Shown piece after piece: positions 23,873 to 34,525 of a stretch of DNA of 64,000 nt. Source of the stretch: Pistacia vera (lineage: Eukaryota; Streptophyta; Magnoliopsida; Sapindales; Anacardiaceae). The stretch spans positions 591,321-655,320 of the forward strand of contig NW_022196165.1 of NCBI RefSeq assembly GCF_008641045.1, given 5' to 3'. Under the pieces are notes generated by a model. It searched no databases and was not told the DNA's origin. It worked only from the letters and a program-made list of their open reading frames with translations. Both the position numbers and the translations under genes were made by a program. How positions within the stretch are numbered: position 1 is the first letter of the stretch; each line of letters begins with the position of its first letter.

Positions 23873-24430
23873 TGTTACGAAATCAAGCACAAACACAGAT
23901 CCTAAAAATACAATCAACCAAAACAAGAACACCAAGAGACCATAGAGATTACCGTGGTTCACTTATCCTTTTATGGATAAGCTACATCCACGTTGAGCTC
24001 AGGAAAGGTATGAGCTCGCTGCACTTACTATTACCACAAAGAATCAATGCTACAACACTTCCAACTATCACCCAAAAAACCAGCACAATGTAAACTGCAA
24101 TCAACCTAACGAGATACCCAATGAGAATCCCTAACTACCCGAGAGAACAACACTCTCATCCAAATGATTAAGATCCTTAACCACTCAAACCTGATTACAT
24201 AAACAACACCAAGAACCTCACAACCCTAACTCAGAAATCACACAAAAGAAAAACTCAACAGTGTTCTATCGTTTCTGCGAAAAGTGAGTTTATATATGGT
24301 TGACTAAGTAACTGATTCTGGTCGTTGGATCTGAAGTGTATCCTGCGGTCTAGATTCATTTGGTTGCTGTCTAAAACGACGTCGTACTTCTTTACTCAAA
24401 ATGACACTGTTTCAGGCTTACATTTTAACA
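23873..24430 (-). repeat. copia 5' LTR
   Basis: TGTTACGAAATC to CATTTTAACA on the + strand, with TG...CA ends. Read on the minus strand a TATA box TATATAAA lies at 24289-24296, a likely promoter of the element. Confidence 0.93.
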
Positions 24431-24435
24431 CAAAC

Positions 24436-24872
24436 AAAATAATCTCATTCTAATCATTCATAATACTCTCATTCTAATCATTCATAATACTCTCATTCCA
24501 TTGGTTTGCATTCATAATACTTTTATTCCACCCATTTCTAATCCACAAACCAAACATGGCCTAAATACAATGGAGATAAAATTTATGCTTTCAAATTGTA
24601 AGTTGCTCTGTTAATTTTCCTTTACTTTTTTCTCTTTTGCACTTCTCCAAATTTTTTAAATTAGTTTGATGCATTCAAATTTATTAATTATTATTCTTAT
24701 AATCTTGGAAGTAAAAACCATGTCAATGAATTTCATCTCTCAACATTACATTCAAAACAAGAAGCATAAACTTAAAAGTGAAGTCTCCAAAGATAAGATG
24801 TGGGGTGTCAATAGCATCACTCTATATTTTTTTTATGAAGTTTAAAATAAAAAATTTCCAAAATTAAATCCA
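24436..24872. other. AT-rich DNA with short tandem repeat
   Basis: Two to three tandem copies of ATTCATAATACTCTCATTC lie at about 24455-24515. ACCAAACATGGCC at about 24548 may be the end of a small transposon into which the copia element inserted. No gene. Confidence 0.35.
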
Positions 24873-25222
24873 GCACTAAAGTTGTTAACAGATAAAGGGA
24901 AATTATATTATTTTTTTTAACTAATTATAAAAAAGTTCCGACTCTTTCCAATAGGAACGGATAAATACTTTACCTAAACCATTTTTCCATGTTAATAAAA
25001 TATTTTAATTAATCTCCGAGAATGAATATATATGTATATATGAAATATTTAGATGTGTAGGATTTTTTACTGCACTAAAGTCGTTAAAAGATCAAGGGAA
25101 ATTATATTATTTTTTTTAACTCAATTATAAAAAAGTTCCGACTCTTTCCAATAGAAAACAATAAAAATTTTATCTAAACCATCTTTCCATGTTAATAAAA
25201 TATTTTATTTTTGAATTAATCT
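24873..25222. repeat. Tandem duplication of about 150-200 bp
   Basis: GCACTAAAG...AAGTTCCGACTCTTTCC...TTAATAAAATATTTT occurs at about 24873-25020 and again at about 25072-25222, differing by substitutions and small indels. Confidence 0.75.
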
Positions 25223-25223
25223 C

Positions 25224-25714
25224 CTCATATATATATATGGTTGCATGTAATTGGTGATAATGTGAAATATGTATATTTGGCTGCATGTAATTGATGATGA
25301 TGTGAGATATTTGCATGTGTAGGATTTTTGGTTACATGTGTTTTAATGTAATTGATTTTTAATATTTTTTAGTATAAAAGATATTCGACATGTGGATGTA
25401 TGTAATTAGTGATGATGTATGATATGTACATTTGGTTATAATTGATGATAATGTGAAATATTTGGATATGTAGGATTTTTGGTTACATGTCGCTTAATGT
25501 AATTGGTATTTAATATTTTTTAATATTAATGACACATATAAATAACAATATGATATTAAATAGTGATTATACTTTATTGGGCATCCTAAAGGTCTAATTA
25601 AAACTTTGTTAATTCAAATAAGGAGATATATAGATTGATCTTTGGTGGATGTCTTTAATCCCTTCACATTCACATAAATACAAATGGTTCACAATCACAT
25701 TAAATATCTATATA
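25224..25714. repeat. AT-rich repeat family, copies around 25.2-25.7 kb
   Basis: Words such as GGTTACATGTGGCTTAATG, TGTAATTGGTGTTTAATATT, AATAGTGATTATACTTTATT and GGCATCCCAAAGGTCTAATT recur here and at 26701-26850, 27230-27780 and 42580-43075. The units are arranged partly in tandem. Confidence 0.75.
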
Positions 25715-26700
25715 CGGTAAAACCTCTCTATAATGATACTCTATATAAAGAATAAATTCTACATAGTCATAAAAATTTCAATTTCTAGTCCTAATTTGGG
25801 ATAGTTATAAATAAGAATAAACTTCACATTATAATAAATTATAATTTTTCTAATTCTCGTCTTAAGGAAACTTGCCTCCACATAGTAATAATTATTTGTA
25901 TATTACCAAAAAATATATGTTATGTTACATTAAATGTTTAAGATGGAATAAAATATTTATCTAAAGTTGTTTGGGACAATGATTTATATTTTAGAGTTGT
26001 TATTACATCTTTTACCTTGCTAATATGTAATAACTTGCTAGCATGGATACCTTCTTGTTGAAGCCAAAAAATATTTTTAGCTTCTCAAGGATGTTTAGAG
26101 CTTTATGACACGAAACTTTTTGTATTTCCGTACTATCATCCTTAGGATTATTTCTTTTATCTTCTTGTCTAATTGTAGCAATGATTTCTTATTTGGTTAA
26201 AACATACACGATTTGTTACTCATTTGGATTATCGAGGAAGACATTAATATTCATTCGATTAGTGTAGTGAAATTGTTGAATCTGATCACCTCAATTTTTC
26301 AATGACTCTTTTATTTTCCTCGTCCACTTCATTTGTAACTTGCCATTCATCGAAATCGGGGGTCCTAATTTTGCAGTGCTTAAAACCTAATTATCGGTGG
26401 CTTCACATCAATTAACCATGCATCAACTGTATTTATAGTTCCATCAATGACACTTATCTTTGCTGGTTCCAAGACACGGTCTTCTATCCATTTCAAAAGT
26501 AGACAATTGAAGGGTTGAATTGAAATCCTAATACTACTAAAATATGAATTGAAATCCTAATACTGTATTTCTAAAACATGAATTAAAAAATAAGAAATTA
26601 AAACTATAATTTTTGTAACTACACCTCTATTAAGTTATAACCTCCTTATAGTAATAAAATTAGTTGGTCTCACCATTATGACTATAGAGAGGTTTTACTG
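25715..26700. mobile_element. pogo/Lemi-like Tc1-mariner element
   Basis: The ends CGGTAAAACCTCTCTATA and TATAGAGAGGTTTTACTG are inverted repeats flanked by TA target duplications. They match the CAGTAAAACCTCTATAAATT type terminus of the plant Emigrant/Lemi1 pogo family. The 986-bp element retains a decayed transposase C-terminus on the minus strand. It interrupts the AT-rich repeat: sequence left and right of it joins into one repeat unit. Confidence 0.8.
25990..26530 (-). pseudogene. pogo-type DDE transposase C-terminal remnant
   Basis: Minus strand: WIEDRVLEPAKISVIDGTIN then TVDAWLIDVKPPII (about 26395-26495), followed by a frameshifted KHCKIRTPDFDEWQV-like stretch (about 26340-26390). 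This resembles the end of the DDE_1 domain of pogo/Tigger transposases, where I-x-V-x-D-A-x-x-x-V-x-x-A-W is followed by C-F-x-H-C. Stops and frameshifts make it inactive. Confidence 0.6.
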
Positions 26701-26841
26701 TATATTTATGTGATATATTATATATTTATGTAATTGGTATTTAATATTTTTTAAAGAATTAATGACATATTTTGATAACAATATGATATTAAATAATGAT
26801 CATACTTTATTGGGCATCTCAAATGTCTAATTAAAACTTTG

Positions 26842-27170
26842 TTAATAAATATCTTTTAGAGATATGTCAAGAGCTTCAAAGTAATATCTATTTGCCATCA
26901 GTGCTTCATCCCAAATTATCAAAGAAGTTTTCAAAATCAGTTTTGCCAATTTGCATCCCTTTTTAGTATCACATGTACTCTCCTCAGTGATATCTAAAGG
27001 TACCCGAAAACATGACTGTGTTGTTCTTGCTCCTAATAACAGCAATGCAACAATTCCTGAGGTAGCAACGGCGAGAACAATGTTACATTCGGATTGTAAT
27101 TTTTCTATGATTGTTGACCATATGAATTTTCTGCCTATTCCACCATGTCCATAAACAAAAATAAAGTGTT
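26842..27170 (-). pseudogene. Helitron PIF1-like helicase fragment
   Basis: The minus strand reads FVYGHGGIGRKFIWSTI (a degraded Walker A; usually G-x-G-G-T-G-K-T), IVLAVATSGIVALLLLGART, SCFRVPLDITEESTCDTKKG and KLILKTSLIIWDEALMANR (Walker B, D-E). This is the start of the helicase domain of plant Helitron Rep/helicase proteins, which drive rolling-circle transposition. Only about 110 residues remain, with T-to-I and K-to-R changes in the nucleotide-binding loop. It lies between copies of the AT-rich repeat. Confidence 0.85.
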
Positions 27171-27229
27171 CCTCTTTGATGGTTGATCCTAAAGCATGGC
27201 CTGTTTAACTGACATGTAGGAATTTTAAA

Positions 27230-27777
27230 GCTCTAAAATTGTTGGATTTTGACATGTTGGATGATTGTTTGACATGTAGCTACATGTAATTGGTGATGAT
27301 GTGGAATATGTACATTTCACTGCATGTAATTGGTAATGATGTGGGATATGTGGATGTGTAGGATTTTTTGTTACATGTGGTTTAATGTAATTGGTGTTTA
27401 ATATTTTTTATATTAATGATACATATTAATAACAATATGATATTAAATAGTGATTATACTTTATTGGGCATCCCATTTATTCCCAAAGGTCTAATTAAAA
27501 CTTTATTAATTTAAATAAGAAGATATATAGATTCATGTTTGGTGGATATGTTTTATCCTTTCACATTCATATTAACTATCTATATATTTTTATGTGATAT
27601 ATTATATATTTATGTAATTGGTGTTTGATATTTTTTAGTATTAATGACACATATTAATAACAATATGATATTAAATAGTGATTATGCTTTATTGGGCATC
27701 CCAAAGGTCTAATTAAAACTTTGTTGAGTCAAATAAGAAGATATATAGATTGATGTTTGGTGGATGTCTTTAATCCC

Positions 27778-27780
<3 letters not shown>
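27230..27780. repeat. AT-rich repeat family, copies around 27.2-27.8 kb
   Basis: Two further partly tandem copies of the family at 25224-25714, ending CTTTAATCCCTTCACA at the microsatellite. Confidence 0.75.
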
Positions 27781-27852
<72 letters not shown>

Positions 27853-27868
27853 GTGTGTGTGTGTGATA
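27778..27868. repeat. Compound microsatellite (AC)n(AT)n(GT)n
   Basis: About 60 bp of AC repeats, a short AT run, then GT repeats. The AC and GT arms are complementary, so the tract can fold as a hairpin. Confidence 0.95.
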
Positions 27869-27872
27869 TGAT

Positions 27873-28330
27873 ACCATTCCACCATGAAATCGTCGGTCGC
27901 CTCTTGCCGCATTATGTTACTTGGTCTCCATAATATGGTAAGCATATCTCTTCACAATCTTAACATCAAAATCAATTAATTTTTGTTGTTGTTGTTTTCA
28001 GGGAAAAGATTCATGTATTGGAATATAATCAACCTGAGAATGTTTCTATCACAAACTGAGTAGATCAAAGAATTTCTACCAAAGTACAGCACAAAAGCTG
28101 GAAAATCATGGTTACAACGTCGAGGATTAGAATATTTTATTGGGTGAGGTTTGTTAATGGTGAACGGCAACGATTGGTACCATAAAACCGAATTCAACTG
28201 CAATTATGAGAAAAGAAAACAAATATTCCATATGTTAACAGTTCTGCATCAAAAGTGTGCTCAAGTTAGTCGCCACCTACGCTTTCCAAAATGCAGATGT
28301 TTTTTTTTTTCACGCTATATTAATTTTCAT
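27873..28330 (+). pseudogene. Broken CYP735A-like cytochrome P450 (cytokinin hydroxylase family)
   Basis: Exon-like piece 1 (about 27880-27937) reads FHHEIVGRLLPHYVTWSP, then a stop, and ends TATG with donor GTAAGC. Piece 2 starts at 28002 after TTGTTTTCAG; the splice joins as YGKRF. It reads MYWNIINLRMFLSQTE, stop, IKEFLPKYSTKAGKSWLQRR, YFIG, stop, GLLMVNGNDWYH. It then jumps at about 28187 to EFNCNYEKRKQIFHMLTVLH and QKCAQVSRHLRFPKC, skipping roughly 60 residues of a normal P450. Order and wording match CYP735A of the CYP72 clan, which hydroxylate cytokinins. Stops, deletion and the missing heme-binding half make it non-functional. It sits between copies of the AT-rich repeats and may have been captured. 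Confidence 0.75.
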
Positions 28331-28540
28331 ATTTAGTTTTGATGGTATTTATTCTTTCCCTTTTTGTTGATAGGGTTGTATTCTACATATATCATGAAAA
28401 AGAGGTTTTTATTTATGTGTTTACTCTGTAAGATTCCAATTTTTACTTTGAGCTTCATTATTGATTCTCTCCATCTGTTTCACCAAAATTAATTGATGTT
28501 TATGTAAGTGCTATTCCCCACACTGTTTGGTTATTAAATG
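28331..28540. repeat. Left part of the roughly 300-bp AT-rich tandem repeat
   Basis: TTTACTCTGTAAGATTCC, AATTGATGTTTATGTAAGTG and CTATTCCCCACACTGTTTGG recur at 41750-42250. The gypsy element inserted into this repeat at AAATG. Confidence 0.7.
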
Positions 28541-29096
28541 TGTTATGCCTAGGAAATCAAGGGCTGACGTGGGAAATCACGTGATGGAGTGTGAGCTGCT
28601 CCTATCAGAACGGTAAGCGCGCGCTAGACCTGTCAGACGCTGTGGAGATCCCACGTGTCCATTCCCTGCTCTAAATCGCGTGAAATCAGTTTGGAAGGTG
28701 GGCAATGTGACATAAAGCCGAATTTTGTCCTGACATTCACACCAACCCACGGATTTAATGATGATTACTTGCACTCATCTCACTTAAAAAGGAGAAGACC
28801 CATTCATTGAGGGGATTCGGCCATTTTATACTCTGGATTAGTTATCCCTCTCTCTCTGGTATCTTTGCATTTACTTTTTCACTAATCATTTGTAAGTCAG
28901 TCCGCTATTGTGACCTGACCCACAATATTAATACAACCATTAATGGACGTAGGACTTGCTACCTTAGCATCCGAACCACTTTAAAAAGCTCTCACTACTA
29001 CATTTACTACACAATTTATCCATACTCACGTGCGTCTCTTGGCCAACCAACGTTGCGCACGTGTCAATTAGTTGGTATCAAAATCACGCATCAACA
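28541..29096 (+). repeat. gypsy 5' LTR
   Basis: TGTTATGCC to CACGCATCAACA. It is 556 bp, the same length as the 3' LTR, with scattered mostly transition differences. Confidence 0.95.
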
Positions 29097-29116
29097 GTTT
29101 GGCGTTAGAAGGAGGG
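29097..29116 (+). other. Probable gypsy primer-binding region
   Basis: GTTTGGCGTTAGAAGGAGGG follows the 5' LTR directly. Plant gypsy elements usually carry TGGCGCC-type sites here. The tRNA partner was not identified. Confidence 0.4.
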
Positions 29117-29178
29117 CCCTGATCTAGTGTTCATCCTTCATCAGGAGAATCTCTAACCTACTGGTCCTACAGCAACAA

Positions 29179-30221
29179 ATGGCCCGCCAATCCGAACCTG
29201 AGCAAGCCAACCAGCACACTGAGGGAGTTCCCCTAACCCAGGGGGATACCTCTTTCAAGATACTTCCAGTTCCACAAAATGCTGCGGTGAATATCCCAGC
29301 AACTTCGCAACTTGACCCCGCCATTAGAAGCTACCTGGAGAGGTTCGACAGTACTTTCTAGATGGTCAAACAAAGGTTGGACCGTTTGGACCAAGGCATG
29401 CCATCTAGAACAGCTGGGGCGGTGCAACCGCCAAAAAGGCCTGCAGGTCTCGCAAAAGCACGGCAAAGGGAAATAGCCCGTGCCGCGAGCATTGTAGCCC
29501 ATAGACGTAAGGGTAAGCAAGTGGCAAAAAGCAAGCCTACGGGCTCCAAAGGGCCAACGAACACAAACCGTGCCCCAAGTAGGGTGCCGACAAGGCTGAG
29601 ACTCGACGAAAAAGTAAATCCCAAGCTGTCCCATGCCACATCACAGGTGAACCCAAGCAAAAGTGCTAGACGGGGCGATTCTTATCACCGCCAGTAGAAC
29701 GATCCTGATCGCTATCATGCGGGTGGTCCCCACACCTCGCAGAGCGGTTCCTACCTCCGTGAGGGTCGTGAAAATACCCCACACCATCCATCGCCTTCAC
29801 ACGCCTCTAGCCAGTGTGTGTCAAGAACGGTCGAAAGTACCGGTCGAGGTGAAGAGGAGTCCGACCTCCAGACTTTCCTGAACCGTAATCGCGAGGGTCA
29901 GACTTGCATGGGTGAAAGCAATCCCCAACTGGCTCCATTACCACAAATTGATGAGCTGCAGCGAGCTTTGGACAGACTGAGAGAGCAGCAAAACGAGCAG
30001 GCCCAGGTCGCATCTGCATCCCCCTTCTCTCCCGAAGTGTTAGCTGTTCCACTCCCACCGGGGTTCAAGATGCCTGACATGCGGCCGTTTGATGGGAACC
30101 ATGACCCGCAAGATCATTTGTATGAGTTCAACGACCTGATGGAGCTTCACCAGGTTTCGGATCTTGCAAAATGCTGTTGTTTGGCCTTGACTTTAACTTC
30201 TCATACCAAACGGTGGTTAAG
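29179..30221 (+). pseudogene. gypsy Gag, N-terminal part
   Basis: A single frame from MARQSEPEQANQ to TSHTKRWLS with stops at 29359-29361 and 29695-29697. The N-terminal half is charged and low in complexity. The conserved capsid part begins around PLPPGFKMPDMRPFDGNHDP and QDHLYEFNDLM, as in Tat-lineage Gag. The frame is cut at 30221 by the insertion 30222-33060 and resumes after it at 33066. Gag would form the particle. Stops and the insertion abolish it. Confidence 0.85.
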
Positions 30222-31799
30222 TGTAACGCCCCATTTGAGATACATAGCCATTATTTATGTTATGGCCTAAAGGTTTACTGATTTGCCCCTAAATGAGGTT
30301 GTATCTTATTCATGTTGTTTGGTTGGCCCTTGGTTGAGTTTATGTTTTGGGTTTGGTTGAGTGTTTACCCTGGAATTGATCAAGACTTAGCGGATTTTGG
30401 AGTGGCAGTCTTTGGCTTTGTGTATGGCGGTGTCAGTTCTGTAATTCTTCGCCGGGACGATAGAGAATCCTTCACCGCAGCGAAGGGCCGGCTGAGTTTT
30501 TGTTTGAGTTTCTAGGGAATTCTTTCCTAAGGGCACAATGACCATTCTACCCCTAATTAGCAGGAAAAGTGGGGAGTAAAATACAAGGAAATTTCATGAA
30601 GAATAGTGTAGAATAGGGGTGAGTTTGTAAAGAATTAAAGGATGAAGGTGGAAATGTCAAGAAAGAGTGAGGGCAAAATGGGAAAGAGTGTATATTATAT
30701 GAGCTAATAAGGGTTGAGTTCTCTAAACCCATTCATTTCACCCATTTCCACCGCCTCTTCATCCCTCATTTTCTCTCAATTTCTCACTCAATTTTCCAAA
30801 GGATTTTTGAGAGCGTTGAGTTGGAATTTGACAAATAAGTGATCCTAAGCAAGAAGAGGTAAGAATCCCTACTCTAGATATGAGTTTTATTTATGTAAGG
30901 GTTAAGTTCTTACCAAGTTTATGCTTAGGAAATAATGGAAGGCTATGGTCCAACAAGAGTAGAGAGCTTTAGTGGAGACTACTCAAGTATGAGGTAAGTA
31001 AATCCAACTCAAGTTGAGATTTAAGAATTCATTTGAGTAGAGATTTCTTTATGCATGTTTATATTATGCTTGTGTAGGGATTGAGATGATATGAGTAGTT
31101 ATTTATGTTGATTGTGAATATATTGGAGTTATGAGAAGTGTTCTACTTGCATGATGATGAGTTGAGTTTGATTGAGATTGGAAGAGGTTGGAGTAGATGT
31201 TTGGGAGTGTGTTTCCTTGACAGGGAATGAGATCATGCAAGAGAATTTCCTCCCATTTTGGGATGGCCTAAGAGAGAAATAGAGTTCTCCAATAAAGTAG
31301 AGTTTTTGTATGCACATGAGTTGTTTGATGAAATGCCTAAGAGAAGCATGAGTGTGAGTAGAGAACCTTAATTCTTGCAACATTGCATGTTGGCATTTCT
31401 TGAGTGCATTAATGAGCATGAGCCATCCATATGCATTGGTTATGCATTGAGAAATAGCTTGAAAAAGAGTAGAGATCTTTGTGAATAGACTACTCTAAGA
31501 GTTAAGTTATACTATGAGTACTAGCTTGAGGAAGAGATGAGTATTAGCTTGAGCAAGAGTAGAGAATTTTGAGTATAAGCTATACTATGAGTAATAGTTT
31601 GAGTGAGAAAGAGTAGAGAATGTTGAGAATAGCAACTCTAAGAGTAAAGAGAATGAGAACACTCTAATAGTAAAAAGAAAGAGAGATTGAGCACTAGCGA
31701 ATAAAAGAGAGAAAAGTGTTACAGAAGAGAATAGAGTAGGTTGTGTGATGGGGAACCCGTGAGTGATGAGTACAGTCACGAGAGTGGGTGCTTTGTGAT

Positions 31800-32280
31800 C
31801 CCCAGCTGTGCCTCCGGTAAGATGGGGCCGTGACCGTCATGAAAAGTGGAACATGAGGTTCTAGCCGTGCCTCCGGTAAGATGGGGCCGTGACATTCAGA
31901 GAGAGATAGAATACACTCACGTGGCCAAGGGTTCTGAATCCATACATGACCAAATCCGATCGGTAGAGAAATGAGTAGAAGTCACGTAGAGTGGTAGCGC
32001 CTAGCCGTGCCTCCGGTCAGATGAGGCCGTGACATTCCAATGAGTAAGAATGAGAAACAAAGGAATACAAAGAACAGAAAGAAAAAAAGAGTAAAGTCAC
32101 GAAGTGCGGGTTGAGTTCTCGGCCGTGCCTCCGGTAAGATAAGGCCGTGACATGCAAATGAGGAAGAATGAGTAAACATGAGAAAGAGTAAAGAGAGACA
32201 GAAAGAGAATCAGTAGAAGCCACGTAGAGTGGGAGAAGTCCTGGCTGTGCCTCCAGTAAGATGGGGCCGTGACATTCAAA
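31800..32280. repeat. Five dispersed copies of a 30-bp subrepeat
   Basis: GCCGTGCCTCCGGTAAGAT followed by GGGGCCGTGAC recurs at about 31806, 31863, 32003, 32121 and 32244 with AGAGA-rich spacers of 25-100 bp, all in the same orientation. Confidence 0.85.
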
Positions 32281-32489
32281 GAGCGAGTTAGTAGAAATGA
32301 ATTATGAGAAATGAGAATGAGATAATAGAAAGAATGAGAAAGCTTGAGAAAGAATGAGATAGAAAGAGAGAGAGTATGAAAACGAATGAGAGAGTTTGAG
32401 TTAGTAAGAATAAAGAGTAGAAGAAAGAAACATGTAGTTCTTTTGCATTAATTGCATGTACATCTCATATATGCATGCACCATGAGTTC

Positions 32490-32645
32490 TTCCATGGTTA
32501 GTGAGAGTATAACAAGAATAAAAGAGAGAACCATGATTTTCCTTCATGGTGAGTATGATGAGAATAAGAGAGAACCATGATTTTCCTTCATGGTGAGTAT
32601 GATGAGATTAAGAGAGAACCATGATTTTCCTTCATAGTGAGTAAG
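32490..32645. repeat. Tandem repeat of about 50 bp
   Basis: AGAGAACCATGATTTTCCTT followed by CATGGTGAGTATGATGAGA occurs about three times in tandem within the solo-LTR-like insertion. Confidence 0.8.
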
Positions 32646-33065
32646 AATAAGAGAAGGAGAAAAGAGAATAAGAATGGAGAGAAAAACAGTGAGAATTAGA
32701 AATAGAAGAACGATAGAGTAAGGAAGAACCAAAAAGTGAGTTGCGGGAACAAGTAGTAGAAGATTTACTTACTGAGCCTTGTTGTGCTCACCCCATTGTT
32801 CTTCTCTATTTTGCAGGAAACTGAAGCAGCGGTTGGATGGACGTCGAGGAGCGGAGAGTATTGGCACCACTGTCCACCAGTTATGATTTTGTATTAAGTA
32901 GAAAACTTTTAATACATAGTATTTTGTATTTTGTATTTGTAAAGAATTATATTTTATTGAGTAAAGAAAAAATTTGAGCCTACTATTTTCCATACGCTAT
33001 GTATATCTATAATTTACATAGTATGAACTATAAGAATAGTAGTAGAGAGCAGGTGTTACATTAAG

Positions 33066-33960
33066 GTCGCTCCCAGTGGGATCGATCAGTTCGTGGCCTC
33101 AAATGAGCATGACATTCCTACGGCATTTCCAAGCAAATCGAAAGTTTTGATGCCTTTGAGCTATCTCAGCAACATAAGGCAAGAAAGGGATGAATCCCTA
33201 CAATCCTACATTGACCGTTTCCACAGGGAACTCAACAAGGTGGCTCATGCTCCCGAAGAGTCCATCCGAACACTCATAATAGCTGGAGTTTGCCCGCAAA
33301 CTGACCTGTGGAAAGAATTACAGGCTGAGGAAGATGTTTCCCTCACCAGATTCTATAACCTTGCGGAGAAATACCTCTGGATGGAAAATTCGCTGGCGGC
33401 ACTCCGCCATCACGACTCCGGTGCTTCTGGCAGTATGTCTGGTAGGGAAGAAAGCCGAAGGGCTGATCGCGAAAGGGCCGCTGATGATCAGCGAAAAGGG
33501 AAGAAACCTCGCTACGAGCCCAGAAAGTCTTATGCACCCGTTCCTCGTTGCGATCGTGATAGGCACCAATATACTCCATTGAACGCCTCTGTATCTGCCA
33601 TTCTTGATAAATCTGAAGAAGCCAGTCTGCTCGGAGAGCCCGAGCCCATGAAAACCCCTGCGACAGCCAGAAATTATAAAAAGTATTGTCGCTATCATCA
33701 GGACAATGGGCACCATACTGATGAGTCCGAGCTCTAAAACAAGCAATCGAAGAGCTTATCAAGAAGGGGCATTTCAAGGAATACATCGATGACTCTACTC
33801 CCTCGAAAGAAAAAGATCGGGGGGAGCCGAGTAAGAAGCGTCGCAATCAGAAAGGGGTATTCAGTCTCAATTTGATTTTCGGGGGACCGCACTTCGCTGG
33901 AAATTCGCGAGGTGCCTTAGAAAGGTATGCTTGCGAAGCACATCACGACCCCATTAGAGT
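33066..33960 (+). pseudogene. gypsy Gag, C-terminal part with zinc knuckle
   Basis: After the insertion the capsid continues (SLPVGSISSW in the upstream frame, then SYLSNIRQERDESLQSYIDR and FHRELNKVAHAPEESI in another), so a frameshift lies at about 33120. The nucleocapsid box reads CRYHQDNGHHTDES, where the fourth ligand (normally D-C) is lost. A second frameshift at about 33735 leads into ALKQAIEELIKKGHFKEYI and LNLIFGGPHFAGNS, the linker before protease, ending at a TAG near 33976. The broken zinc knuckle would not bind RNA normally. Confidence 0.85.
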
Positions 33961-34036
33961 GATGAGTGCGGAATAGCGACCACGAAAGGTTTGCAGGGAG
34001 GTGGAAATCTCCTTCTCCGAGTAGGATGCGGCCAGG

Positions 34037-34522
34037 TTGCATCATCCCCACGACGACGCCCTTGTAATCACTCCCCTGATAGGGCGCTATAACACCCACA
34101 GAATGTTAGTGGATAACGAAAGTGCTGTGAACATCCTGTTCGCATCCACTTTTGAAAGGATGAATCTGGACGAGGCCGACCTGAAGCCTGCCTCGTTCCC
34201 ACTGTACAGATTCACGAGAGACCATCTACTCCCCAAGGCAACAATCTTACTCCCAGTCATGCTGGGCGATTTTGACGAAGTGACCAAGGTAATTGAGTTC
34301 TTAGTGGTAGACTGCCCATCAGCCTTCAATGGGATCCTAGGGCGACCTCTGCTAAGACAGTTCAAGGTGGTCACTTCAATTTACCATCTAAAGATGAAGT
34401 TCCCCACCCCGACGGGGATCGAGGAAGTCAGTGGGTCTCAGCGCGCATCGCGCGACTGCTATGTAAAAGCGGTCCAGATGGCGTTTAAAGGAAAGGGCAC
34501 CTCGCGTGGCAATCACAGGTAG
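34037..34522 (+). pseudogene. gypsy aspartic protease
   Basis: An open segment of 161 aa includes HHPHDDALVITPLIGRYNTH, then RMLVDNESAVNILF, where the catalytic D-T/S-G triad is changed to D-N-E. It continues FLVVDCPSAFNGILGRPLLR and STYHLKMKFPTP-like YHLKMKFPTPTGIEEV, typical Tat-lineage protease and flap. The protease would cleave the polyprotein. The altered active site and a TAG stop at 34520-34522 make it inactive. Confidence 0.85.
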
Positions 34523-34525
34523 GCC

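Larger units (their letters stand above)
18903..24430 (-). mobile_element. Ty1/copia LTR retrotransposon (TNT1-like), decayed
   Basis: Element of about 5.5 kb on the minus strand, bounded by 5-bp target duplications CAAAC (18898-18902 and 24431-24435). It has LTRs of 555 and 558 bp, an initiator-Met tRNA primer-binding site, and a polypurine tract. The gene order in element sense is gag, protease, integrase, reverse transcriptase, RNase H, with integrase before RT, which defines Ty1/copia. Several in-frame TAG stops (in PR-IN, RT and RNase H) show it is inactive. The LTRs differ at scattered sites by eye, so the insertion is not recent. Confidence 0.95.
30222..33060. mobile_element. 2.8-kb solo-LTR-like insertion inside gag
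   Basis: The insert begins TGTAACGCCCC and ends GGTGTTACA, and is flanked by 5-bp duplications TTAAG (30217-30221 and 33061-33065). TG...CA ends, a 5-bp TSD and no coding capacity fit a solo LTR of a large plant gypsy family, perhaps Tekay/Del-like, whose LTRs share TGTAACRCCCC starts and a GAGCCTTGTTGTGCTCACCC-like region (present at about 32776). A TATA-like TATATTATATGAG lies near 30691. Five copies of a CCGTGCCTCCGGTAAGATG motif occur inside. An LTR-like LARD fragment is an alternative. Confidence 0.75.

Noticed and set aside
27709..27945. Minus-strand open frame through the microsatellite (CVCVCV repeat)
   Set aside because: Translation of a dinucleotide repeat, not a gene.
33318..33846. 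Minus-strand open frames opposite gag (142 and 167 aa)
   Set aside because: Shadows of the Gag frame with no family resemblance.
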